Part shown: positions 1-5,571 of the stretch, one piece after another | Numbering within the stretch: position 1 is the first letter of the stretch | Layout of the letters: the number at the start of each line of letters is the position of its first letter | NCBI GenBank assembly: GCA_030632625.1 | Contig: DAOVUK010000152.1 | Location: forward strand, 1 to 7,265 | DNA from: Gammaproteobacteria bacterium | GTDB taxonomy: Bacteria; Pseudomonadota; Gammaproteobacteria; GRL18 | Length of the DNA: 7,265 nucleotides | Reading direction: 5' to 3' | Program-made: the position numbers and the translations under genes | Notes under the pieces: generated by a model | Databases searched by the model: none | What the model was told of the DNA's origin: nothing | What the model saw: the letters and a program-made list of their open reading frames with translations, nothing else

Positions 1-437
1 ATAAAGATATTCACCTCTATATTAATTCTCCAGGTGGTTCTGTGACTGCCGGGATGTCTATTTATGACACCATGCAGTTTATTAAACCGGATGTGAGTAC
101 AATGTGTATTGGCCAGGCTGCCAGTATGGGTGCCTTACTTCTGACCGGTGGCGCTAAGGGTAAACGCTACTGTCTGCCCAATTCACGTATGATGATTCAT
201 CAGCCGCTGGGTGGTTTTCAGGGACAGGCATCGGATATTGCCATTCATGCCAAAGAAATTCTTACTCTCAAAGATAAGCTTAATCAGATCATGGCTGATC
301 ATACCGGGCAAAGTCTGGATATAATTGCCCAGGATACAGACCGGGATAATTTTCTCAGTGCTGACCAGGCAGTTGACTACGGTCTGGTTGATAAGGTGAT
401 CAGTCAGCGGGAAATCAATGCTAAAGAAAAAAGCTAA
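1..437 (+). CDS. clpP: ATP-dependent Clp protease proteolytic subunit ClpP, 5'-truncated by window edge
   Basis: This is the serine peptidase subunit that forms the double heptameric barrel degrading proteins unfolded by ClpX or ClpA in the cytoplasm. The reading frame is open from base 3, so 144 codons are visible; about 70 N-terminal residues of a roughly 207-residue family protein lie outside the window. The first visible residues ([19 protein letters not shown]) are the conserved segment before the active site. The catalytic serine is in GQAASMGA (codon 123-125), the histidine in MMIHQPLGG (codon 198-200) and the aspartate in DRDNFLS (codon 345-347), spaced exactly as S97/H122/D171 of mature E. 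coli ClpP. The C-terminus ends in a short lysine-rich tail. An internal GTG at 42 is not a credible start because homology continues upstream. clpX follows after 110 bases with no terminator between, so the two are probably cotranscribed. Identification is essentially certain. Confidence 0.98.
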   Translation, partial: KDIHLYINSPGGSVTAGMSIYDTMQFIKPDVSTMCIGQAASMGALLLTGGAKGKRYCLPNSRMMIHQPLGGFQGQASDIAIHAKEILTLKDKLNQIMADHTGQSLDIIAQDTDRDNFLSADQAVDYGLVDKVISQREINAKEKS

Positions 438-462
438 AATTGTATCGATCTGATAATAAATG

Positions 463-491
463 TTGATTTATTAAGCAATAAGTCTTATATA
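463..491 (+). promoter_or_regulatory. possible weak internal promoter for clpX
   Basis: TTGATT (463-468) and TATATA (486-491) are separated by 17 bases, each matching four of six positions of the sigma-70 boxes. The spacer is AT-rich, so chance matches are likely. E. coli clpX is known to be expressed both with clpP and independently, which makes an internal promoter plausible but not shown here. Confidence 0.22.
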
Positions 492-512
492 TGTTAACTA
501 TACAATAAAAAC

Positions 513-530
513 AGGGACTTACAGTACCCT
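513..530 (+). promoter_or_regulatory. small hairpin just upstream of the clpX ribosome binding site
   Basis: AGGGACT (513-519) can pair with AGT plus CCCT (523-525 and 527-530), with a single bulged A at 526 and a three-base loop. It ends five bases before the Shine-Dalgarno GAGGT at 536-540. It lacks a downstream T-run and so is not a terminator; it could protect or tune the clpX message. The function is inferred only from position. Confidence 0.25.
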
Positions 531-547
531 AAAATGAGGTTCGTTTT

Positions 548-1822
548 ATGAGTGATGATACTCAAAATAAAGATGAAAATGGCAAGTTACTTTACTGCTC
601 ATTTTGCGGTAAAAGCCAGCATGAAGTTAGAAAATTAATTGCCGGTCCTTCAGTATTCATCTGTGACGAATGCGTTGAACTCTGTAATGATATTATCCGT
701 GAAGAAATTCAGGAACAGGGCGGTTCAGTCCCGGGTAAAAAATTACCCACGCCGCGTGAAATCAATAAAAATCTTGATGAATATGTTATTGGGCAAGTAG
801 GCGCTAAGAAAATTCTCGCAGTTGCTGTATACAATCATTATAAGCGACTGGAAAGCGGTTATAAGAAAGACGATGTGGAATTATCAAAGAGCAATATTTT
901 ACTGATTGGCCCCACCGGTTCTGGTAAAACGCTGCTGGCAGAAACTTTGGCGCGTATGCTGGATGTGCCCTTTACTATTGCTGACGCAACCACATTGACT
1001 GAAGCGGGCTATGTGGGTGAAGATGTTGAAAATATTATCCAGAAGCTTCTGCAAAAATGTGATTATGATGTTGAGAAAGCGCAAACAGGTATCGTTTATA
1101 TTGATGAAATTGATAAAATTTCTCGCAAATCAGACAACCCGTCCATTACCCGTGATGTCTCAGGTGAAGGTGTGCAGCAGGCATTATTAAAATTAATTGA
1201 AGGTACTATTGCATCTGTTCCACCACAAGGCGGCCGTAAACATCCGCAGCAGGAATTTCTGCAGGTTAATACCGCTAATATCCTGTTTATTTGCGGCGGT
1301 GCTTTTTCAGGGCTGGATAAAGTGATACGCGAACGTTCTGAAAAAGGTGGTATTGGTTTTGGTGCTGAAGTGACCAGTAAGGACGACAAGAAAAGTTTTG
1401 GTGATCTGCTTGATGATATAGAACCTGAAGATTTAACCCGTTATGGTTTGATTCCGGAGTTTGTCGGTCGTCTGCCTGTTATTGCTACTCTGCGTGAACT
1501 GGATGAAGAAGCGCTGATTCGGATCCTTACTGAGCCAAAAAATGCTTTAGCGAAACAATATAGCAAACTGATCGAAATGGAAGGTGCACAACTCGATTTA
1601 CGGGAAGAGGCACTTAAAGCGATTGCTAAAAAAGCTATGGAGAGAAAGACCGGAGCACGTGGTTTGCGTTCAATTCTGGAACAATCTTTATTGGATACCA
1701 TGTATGAACTGCCTTCTATAGAGGATGTGGAAACTGTAGTTGTTGATGAATCGGTGATTAATGGTTTATCTGAGCCGCTGCTTATATATGCAAATGCTGA
1801 TAAAAAAGCTTCCGGAGAATAA
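548..1822 (+). CDS. clpX: ATP-dependent Clp protease ATP-binding subunit ClpX
   Basis: This is the AAA+ unfoldase that, as a hexamer docked on ClpP, recognises degradation tags (such as ssrA), unfolds the protein and threads it into the peptidase chamber. The 424-residue product matches the family length. In order: an N-terminal C4 zinc-binding domain (Cys17, Cys20, Cys39, Cys42) that binds adaptors and substrates; Walker A GPTGSGKT (121-128); pore loop GYVG (154-157) that grips substrate; Walker B IVYIDE (182-187); the RKH loop (230-232) at the pore entrance; the IGF loop (269-271) that docks into ClpP; the arginine finger in EFVGRLP (Arg308); and sensor 2 GAR (369-371). All key residues are present, so it should be fully active and ClpP-partnered. 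The ATG at 548 is supported by GAGGT at 536-540, seven bases upstream, and by the typical [12 protein letters not shown] N-terminus. It lies 110 bases after clpP and is closed by the terminator at 1869-1896. Confidence 0.99.
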   Translation: MSDDTQNKDENGKLLYCSFCGKSQHEVRKLIAGPSVFICDECVELCNDIIREEIQEQGGSVPGKKLPTPREINKNLDEYVIGQVGAKKILAVAVYNHYKRLESGYKKDDVELSKSNILLIGPTGSGKTLLAETLARMLDVPFTIADATTLTEAGYVGEDVENIIQKLLQKCDYDVEKAQTGIVYIDEIDKISRKSDNPSITRDVSGEGVQQALLKLIEGTIASVPPQGGRKHPQQEFLQVNTANILFICGGAFSGLDKVIRERSEKGGIGFGAEVTSKDDKKSFGDLLDDIEPEDLTRYGLIPEFVGRLPVIATLRELDEEALIRILTEPKNALAKQYSKLIEMEGAQLDLREEALKAIAKKAMERKTGARGLRSILEQSLLDTMYELPSIEDVETVVVDESVINGLSEPLLIYANADKKASGE

Positions 1823-1868
1823 TTAATTAGCATTATTCTGCTGAAGTAATTGAGGGTTGTATCAATAT

Positions 1869-1896
1869 AAAAAAGAGGCTTTAGGGCCTCTTTTTT
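1869..1896 (+). terminator. Rho-independent terminator after clpX
   Basis: GAGGC (1875-1879) pairs with GCCTC (1886-1890), extended by A-T pairs from the flanking A-run (1869-1874) and T-run (1891-1896). The stem is about 11 base pairs with a six-base loop. It starts 46 bases after the clpX stop and ends the clpPX transcript before the lon promoter. The A-run upstream would let it work in both directions. Confidence 0.9.
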
Positions 1897-1926
1897 ATGT
1901 TTAAGCCTTCATAAAGACTATTTCGA

Positions 1927-1954
1927 CTTGATTTCTTACCCGTAACACCCATAT
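1927..1954 (+). promoter_or_regulatory. sigma-32-like heat-shock promoter of lon
   Basis: CTTGATT (1927-1933) resembles the sigma-32 -35 box CTTGAAA. ACCCATAT (1947-1954) matches the -10 consensus CCCCATNT at seven of eight positions. The 13-base spacer is in the accepted range. The start point would fall near 1961, giving a leader of about 30 bases to the lon ATG. The E. coli lon promoter is a known sigma-32 promoter with a -10 of CCCCATAT, so position and sequence agree. The assignment rests on motif match and gene identity, without expression data. Confidence 0.75.
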
Positions 1955-1992
1955 TTAGTACATATCAATAAGTAATATGAGAGGGCTCCTTG

Positions 1993-4410
1993 ATGGAGAA
2001 TAAAAGCAATATTTCTAAAATAACTGATACAACACAAATATATCCGGTTTTACCGCTAAGAGATGTTGTTGTGTATCCTCATATGGTGATACCTCTTTAT
2101 GTGGGGCGTGAAAAATCAATCCATGCGCTGGAAGCAGCCATGGAAGGTGACAAGAAAATTCTCCTGATTGCCCAAAAAAATGCCTCAGATGATGATCCGA
2201 AACCTGAAGATATTAATACTGTTGGTACAATTGCTTCTATCCTCAGATTATTGAAATTACCGGATGGCACGGTCAAAGTTTTAGTGGAAGGTGATGAGCG
2301 TGCTCAGGTTGAAAATCTGTTTACTTCAGATGACTTCTATACTGCTCAAATATCAATTTGTGAAAGCAATAAAATTGATGACAGAGAAGCCGACGTACTG
2401 ACTCGAACGGTAATGAATCAATTCGACCAATACGTCAAGATGAATGATAAAGTACCACCTGAAATTCTATCTTCATTATCAAGTATTGAGGATCCAAGTC
2501 GGCTGGCTGATACCATAGCTGCCCATATGCCGCTTAAAATTGAAGAGAAACAGGTTATTCTGGAAATTTCAGATATACGTGAACGTCTTGAACATTTGCT
2601 GGCACAAATGGAATCTGAAATTGACATTCTCCAGGTAGAAAAACGCATTCGTAGTCGTGTTAAGCAGCAAATGGAAAAAAGTCAGCGTGAATATTATCTG
2701 AATGAGCAGATGAAAGCGATTCAGAAAGAGCTGAATGATATTGATGATGTGCCCAATGAACTTGAAGAGCTGGAAAACAAAATTAAAAACACCGGCCTTT
2801 CTGTTGAAGCTAAGAAAAAGGGCATGGCAGAACTGAACAAATTAAAAATGATGTCACCCATGTCAGCAGAAGCATCTGTGGTCAGAAACTATCTGGAATG
2901 GCTGACCAATGTGCCATGGAAAAAACGTTCAAAAGTACGTCATGACCTTGCCAGGGCAGAAGCGATTCTGGAAGAAGATCATTACGGACTGGAAAAAGTT
3001 AAAGAGCGTATTTTAGAATATCTTGCTGTTCAGCAGCGCATGAAAAAACTCAAAGGTCCTATTTTATGTCTGGTTGGCCCTCCAGGTGTAGGTAAGACAT
3101 CTTTAGGACAATCCATTGCCAGGGCAACCAACCGTAAATTTACCCGGATGTCTTTAGGTGGTGTGCGTGATGAAGCTGAAATTCGTGGTCATAGACGCAC
3201 CTATATCGGCTCTATGCCGGGTAAAATCATGCAGAACATGTCCAAAGTTGAAGTCAAAAACCCATTTTTCTTATTGGATGAGATTGATAAAATGGCCATG
3301 GATATGCGCGGCGATCCTTCATCAGCCTTATTAGAAGTTTTAGATCCGGAACAAAACAATACCTTTAATGATCACTATATGGAAGTGGATTACGATCTGT
3401 CAGAAGTGATGTTTGTAGCGACTTCGAATAGTATGAATATTCCCGGACCATTGCTTGACCGAATGGAAGTCATTCGCCTGCCGGGTTATACCGAAGAAGA
3501 AAAAGTCAATATTGTTTCTCGTTACTTAATTCCTAAACAGCTGAAAAACAATGGTTTAAAAGCGACAGAATTAACCATAAGTGACGGTGCGATTCATGAT
3601 ATTGTTCGATATTATACGCGTGAAGCGGGTGTGAGGGGTATCGAAAGGGAAATTGCTAAAATAGCCCGTAAGGTTGTCAAAGAAATTTTATTGGATAAGA
3701 AAACCAAAAAAGTGTCTGTGACCAGTCGTAATCTTGAAAAATATCTGGGTGTTCGCCGCTTCCGTTATGGCAGTGTTGAGCAGGAAAATCAGGTTGGTCA
3801 GGTTACAGGTCTTGCATGGACGGAAGTCGGTGGTGAAATTTTAACAATTGAAACTGTTGTCATGCCGGGTAAAGGAAAAAATAGTGTCACCGGTCAACTG
3901 GGTGATGTGATGAAAGAATCCATTCAGGCAGCGATGTCTGTGGTTCGTAGTCGCTCAGACACATTAGGTATCCCCCATGAAACTTATGAAACAAAAGATA
4001 TCCATATTCATGTTCCCGAAGGTGCTATTCCAAAAGATGGGCCAAGTGCTGGTATCGGAATGTGCACAGCGCTCGTTTCTGCCCTCACAGAAATACCGGT
4101 GAAAGCCGATGTTGCCATGACGGGTGAGATAACACTGCGAGGTGAAGTTTTACCTATTGGCGGCCTTAAAGAGAAGCTTCTGGCGGCTTTGAGGAGTGGT
4201 ATAAGAACCGTTATTATTCCTTTAGAAAACAAAAAAGATCTGGTTGACCTGCCTAAAAATATTGTATCAAAACTGGATATAATACCAGTACAGTGGATTG
4301 ATGAAGTTTTGCAAATTGCTCTGGTTCATATGCCCGAAGCAGTTAAAGAAATAGAAACTGCTGCAAAGGTTAAACCAAGAAAAAAAGCGACCGGTATTAG
4401 AGCACATTAG
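1993..4410 (+). CDS. lon: ATP-dependent Lon protease (LonA)
   Basis: Lon is a cytoplasmic homohexameric protease that unfolds and degrades misfolded proteins and short-lived regulators in one polypeptide. The 805-residue protein is slightly longer than the E. coli one (784). In order: the LonN substrate-binding domain with [18 protein letters not shown] (from residue 18); a long charged helical or coiled-coil region with [20 protein letters not shown]; the AAA+ module with Walker A GPPGVGKT (362-369), Walker B FLLDE (Asp429, Glu430), arginine finger in LLDRME (Arg490) and sensor 2 GVRGIERE (Arg548); then the protease domain with catalytic Ser685 in PKDGPSAG and Lys728 in [10 protein letters not shown], 43 residues apart as in E. 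coli S679/K722. It ends in a basic tail containing KPRKKA. The ATG at 1993 is preferred over the adjoining TTG at 1990 because GAGGG (1981-1985) then sits seven bases upstream. It has its own heat-shock-like promoter and strong terminator, so it is a single-gene unit. Confidence 0.98.
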   Translation: MENKSNISKITDTTQIYPVLPLRDVVVYPHMVIPLYVGREKSIHALEAAMEGDKKILLIAQKNASDDDPKPEDINTVGTIASILRLLKLPDGTVKVLVEGDERAQVENLFTSDDFYTAQISICESNKIDDREADVLTRTVMNQFDQYVKMNDKVPPEILSSLSSIEDPSRLADTIAAHMPLKIEEKQVILEISDIRERLEHLLAQMESEIDILQVEKRIRSRVKQQMEKSQREYYLNEQMKAIQKELNDIDDVPNELEELENKIKNTGLSVEAKKKGMAELNKLKMMSPMSAEASVVRNYLEWLTNVPWKKRSKVRHDLARAEAILEEDHYGLEKVKERILEYLAVQQRMKKLKGPILCLVGPPGVGKTSLGQSIARATNRKFTRMSLGGVRDEAEIRGHRRTYIGSMPGKIMQNMSKVEVKNPFFLLDEIDKMAMDMRGDPSSALLEVLDPEQNNTFNDHYMEVDYDLSEVMFVATSNSMNIPGPLLDRMEVIRLPGYTEEEKVNIVSRYLIPKQLKNNGLKATELTISDGAIHDIVRYYTREAGVRGIEREIAKIARKVVKEILLDKKTKKVSVTSRNLEKYLGVRRFRYGSVEQENQVGQVTGLAWTEVGGEILTIETVVMPGKGKNSVTGQLGDVMKESIQAAMSVVRSRSDTLGIPHETYETKDIHIHVPEGAIPKDGPSAGIGMCTALVSALTEIPVKADVAMTGEITLRGEVLPIGGLKEKLLAALRSGIRTVIIPLENKKDLVDLPKNIVSKLDIIPVQWIDEVLQIALVHMPEAVKEIETAAKVKPRKKATGIRAH

Positions 4411-4447
4411 TGTGTTGTTTTAAGCTTGTTTTTGTAAAAAAATATCG

Positions 4448-4487
4448 ATAAAAAAACATCAATGTTTATTCATTGATGTTTTTTTAT
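4448..4487 (+). terminator. strong Rho-independent terminator after lon
   Basis: CATCAATG (4457-4464) pairs perfectly with CATTGATG (4471-4478) around the loop TTTATT. A-T pairs extend the stem to about 17 base pairs, and a seven-base T-run (4479-4485) completes it. It lies 38 bases after the lon stop. The A-run on the left side makes it potentially bidirectional. Confidence 0.93.
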
Positions 4488-4639
4488 ACATTTATTTCTT
4501 TATTTTGTATTCAGTCATAAATTTATTTAATAAATTTTAAGTGTTTTTTTTATAATATCCTGCAAAATTTTTTTATATAATATTTTCTTAAATAAGTTGT
4601 AACACTTTGTTTTGTTAAAATTTTATATGACTAGTATGA

Positions 4640-4661
4640 ACTGCATTAATTGATGTGCAGT
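4640..4661. repeat. inverted repeat ACTGCA / TGCAGT
   Basis: ACTGCA (4640-4645) and TGCAGT (4656-4661) are perfect complements ten bases apart, with one further T-G wobble inside. It stands out because it is one of the few GC-containing blocks in the spacer. It could be a dyad for a DNA-binding regulator; no known consensus is recognised. Confidence 0.4.
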
Positions 4662-4747
4662 GTCTGTTTTTATATTATTTCAAAGAATTTATAAATTTTG
4701 CTAGATTTTAACAATAAATTTTGCTTCAATATGGCTGTATCCGTTGT

Positions 4748-4764
4748 TACACAACACTTGTGTA
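4748..4764. repeat. inverted repeat TACACAA-CAC-TTGTGTA
   Basis: Two perfect seven-base arms flank a three-base centre. It could act as a DNA operator or as a short RNA hairpin; a T-rich but interrupted stretch follows, so it is a poor terminator. It lies just upstream of the TATAAT at 4790-4795. Confidence 0.45.
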
Positions 4765-4765
4765 T

Positions 4766-4795
4766 TTAATTTTTTATATCTTATTTATCTATAAT
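4766..4795 (+). promoter_or_regulatory. candidate hupB promoter with exact TATAAT
   Basis: An exact TATAAT lies at 4790-4795, with a poor -35 TTAATT at 4766-4771 (18-base spacer). The leader to hupB would be roughly 105-110 bases. In such AT-rich DNA an exact -10 box can arise by chance (another is at 4551-4556), so confidence is low. Confidence 0.28.
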
Positions 4796-4844
4796 AACAT
4801 TTTTACTTTTTATCTTTTTAAAGTGACTGATTAGGGTTTTTTAT

Positions 4845-4865
4845 TTTGATTTTTTAAAAATCAAA
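4845..4865. repeat. 21-bp perfect dyad just upstream of hupB
   Basis: The arms TTTGATTTTT (4845-4854) and AAAAATCAAA (4856-4865) are exact reverse complements around a single T. It lies 45 bases before the hupB start codon and overlaps a TTGATT that could be a -35 box (a GATTAT at 4869-4874 follows at 17 bases). An operator role is possible; AT bias makes chance occurrence not negligible. Confidence 0.45.
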
Positions 4866-4910
4866 CATGATTATATATGTTTTTTATAGGTACAAAAAAG
4901 GGGAGCTTTT

Positions 4911-5183
4911 GTGAACAAATCTGAACTAATAAACGCTATTGCTGAAAATGCGGACTTACCTAAAGCATCAGCTGGCCGTGCATTAGATGCAACAATTAAA
5001 GCAATTACTGATTCACTTGCTAATAATGAGCCTGTCACTCTGATTGGTTTTGGAACTTTTGAAGTAAGACAGAGAGCTGCGCGTACTGGACGTAATCCTC
5101 GTACTGGTGAAACTATCCAGATTAAAGCATCAGCAAATCCTGCATTTAAAGCTGGTAAAGCGTTAAAAGAAGCGGTAAACTAA
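4911..5183 (+). CDS. hupB: DNA-binding protein HU-beta
   Basis: HU is a small dimeric nucleoid protein that bends and compacts DNA without strict sequence specificity and assists replication, recombination and transcription. The 90-residue length is exactly typical. The N-terminal helices [19 protein letters not shown] form the dimer body, GFGTF (46-50) is the conserved turn, and RNPRTG (61-66) is the tip of the DNA-binding arm with Pro63, which intercalates between base pairs. The C-terminal [12 protein letters not shown] matches the family. The GTG start at 4911 is supported by the strong Shine-Dalgarno AGGGGAG (4899-4905) five bases away and by alignment of MNKSELI with the family N-terminus. 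Its position between lon and ppiD identifies it as the hupB-type copy. It is separated from lon by a strong terminator, so it needs its own promoter. Confidence 0.97.
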   Translation: MNKSELINAIAENADLPKASAGRALDATIKAITDSLANNEPVTLIGFGTFEVRQRAARTGRNPRTGETIQIKASANPAFKAGKALKEAVN

Positions 5184-5196
5184 GCCACTTTCTAAG

Positions 5197-5220
5197 GAAC
5201 GCTTTTATAAAAAAGCGTTC
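5197..5220 (+). terminator. perfect hairpin after hupB, lacking a clear T-run
   Basis: GAACGCTTTT (5197-5206) pairs exactly with AAAAGCGTTC (5211-5220) around the loop ATAA, 13 bases after the hupB stop. Only ATTTG follows, not a proper T-run, so termination may be weak or absent. It may instead stabilise the hupB message or mark a processing point before tRNA-Val, whose 5' end is 15 bases further on. Confidence 0.5.
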
Positions 5221-5235
5221 ATTTGAAATGCTATC

Positions 5236-5312
5236 GGGTGATTAGCTCAGCTGGTTAGAGCACCGCCCTTACAAGGCGGGGGTCATAAGTTCGAATCTTA
5301 TATTACCCACCA
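5236..5312 (+). tRNA. tRNA-Val (anticodon UAC)
   Basis: A complete 77-base cloverleaf with encoded CCA. The acceptor GGGTGAT (5236-5242) pairs with ATTACCC (5302-5308) including one G-U pair; the D stem is GCTC/GAGC; the anticodon stem CCGCC/GGCGG encloses the loop CTTACAA with TAC at 5270-5272, which reads GUA and other valine codons. The T arm is ATAAG-TTCGAAT-CTTAT, an unusually AU-rich T stem but fully paired. The discriminator is A (5309) and CCA is 5310-5312. It lies between hupB and tRNA-Asp and may be transcribed with hupB. Confidence 0.97.
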
Positions 5313-5423
5313 TTTAAATTCAGTTTCACTTAATATTTAATCGACATGTATTTTATTAAATCATTAAAAATACAATTTAGATTTGAACTGTTTTTATTAG
5401 AACTTTTTTTATTAAAAGAATTT

Positions 5424-5500
5424 GGAGCGGTAGTTCAGCTGGTTAGAATACCTGCCTGTCACGCAGGGGGTCGCGGGTTCGAGTCCCGTCCGTTCCGCCA
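5424..5500 (+). tRNA. tRNA-Asp (anticodon GUC)
   Basis: A complete 77-base tRNA with encoded CCA. The acceptor GGAGCGG (5424-5430) pairs with CCGTTCC (5490-5496) with one G-U pair; the anticodon stem CCTGC/GCAGG encloses CTGTCAC with GTC at 5458-5460, reading aspartate codons GAC and GAU. The T arm GCGGG-TTCGAGT-CCCGT closes with one G-U pair; the discriminator is G (5497) and CCA is 5498-5500. It appears nearly identical to E. coli tRNA-Asp from memory, differing only in the D loop. It follows tRNA-Val by 111 AT-rich bases and is directly followed by a terminator. Confidence 0.98.
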
Positions 5501-5506
5501 TATTTG

Positions 5507-5536
5507 AAAAGCGCGTTTTTGACGCGCTTTTTTTTT
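5507..5536 (+). terminator. Rho-independent terminator after tRNA-Asp
   Basis: AAAAGCGCGT (5507-5516) pairs perfectly with ACGCGCTTTT (5522-5531) around TTTTG, and the T-run extends over nine bases (5528-5536). It begins six bases after the tRNA CCA and should end the tRNA (and perhaps hupB-tRNA) transcript before ppiD. Confidence 0.93.
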
Positions 5537-5571
5537 GTAAATTTTTTTACATTATTGGATGAGATAAATTA

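Larger units (their letters stand above)
4488..4910 (+). other. very AT-rich non-coding spacer and leader upstream of hupB
   Basis: No gene is credible here: every ATG opens a frame of about a dozen codons or fewer without a ribosome binding site. Hand count of 4501-4860 gives 69 G or C in 360 bases (about 19%), far below the flanking genes. It holds repeated T-runs (for example 4544-4550 and 4568-4574), AT-only palindromes (4519-4537, 4616-4625, 4686-4697) and three inverted repeats listed separately. It most likely carries the hupB promoter region and a long leader, possibly with intrinsically curved DNA; which promoter is used cannot be told by eye. Confidence 0.7.

Noticed and set aside
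42..44. GTG as a start of a shorter ClpP
   Set aside because: Conserved ClpP sequence continues upstream to the window edge in the same frame, so this is an internal valine codon.
899..1833. Minus-strand open frames inside clpX (and similarly inside lon and ppiD)
   Set aside because: They are shadows of highly conserved coding sequence, with no ribosome binding sites and low-complexity, unrecognisable products.
1990..1992. TTG directly before the lon ATG as an alternative start
   Set aside because: It would leave only four bases after the Shine-Dalgarno GAGGG; the ATG at 1993 has seven and is the stronger codon.
4731..4769. Tiny frame ATG...TAA of 12 codons in the lon-hupB spacer
   Set aside because: No ribosome binding site, no recognisable peptide and very short; such frames are expected by chance.
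5347..5374. TGTATTTT / AAAATACA hairpin between the two tRNA genes
   Set aside because: Purely weak pairs apart from one G-C, a 12-base loop and no T-run after it; it fits neither a terminator nor a known element in this AT-rich gap.
5236..5500. tRNA genes as attachment sites of an integrated element
   Set aside because: Both tRNAs are complete and flanked by the expected conserved genes; there is no integrase and no direct repeat of a tRNA 3' end in the window.
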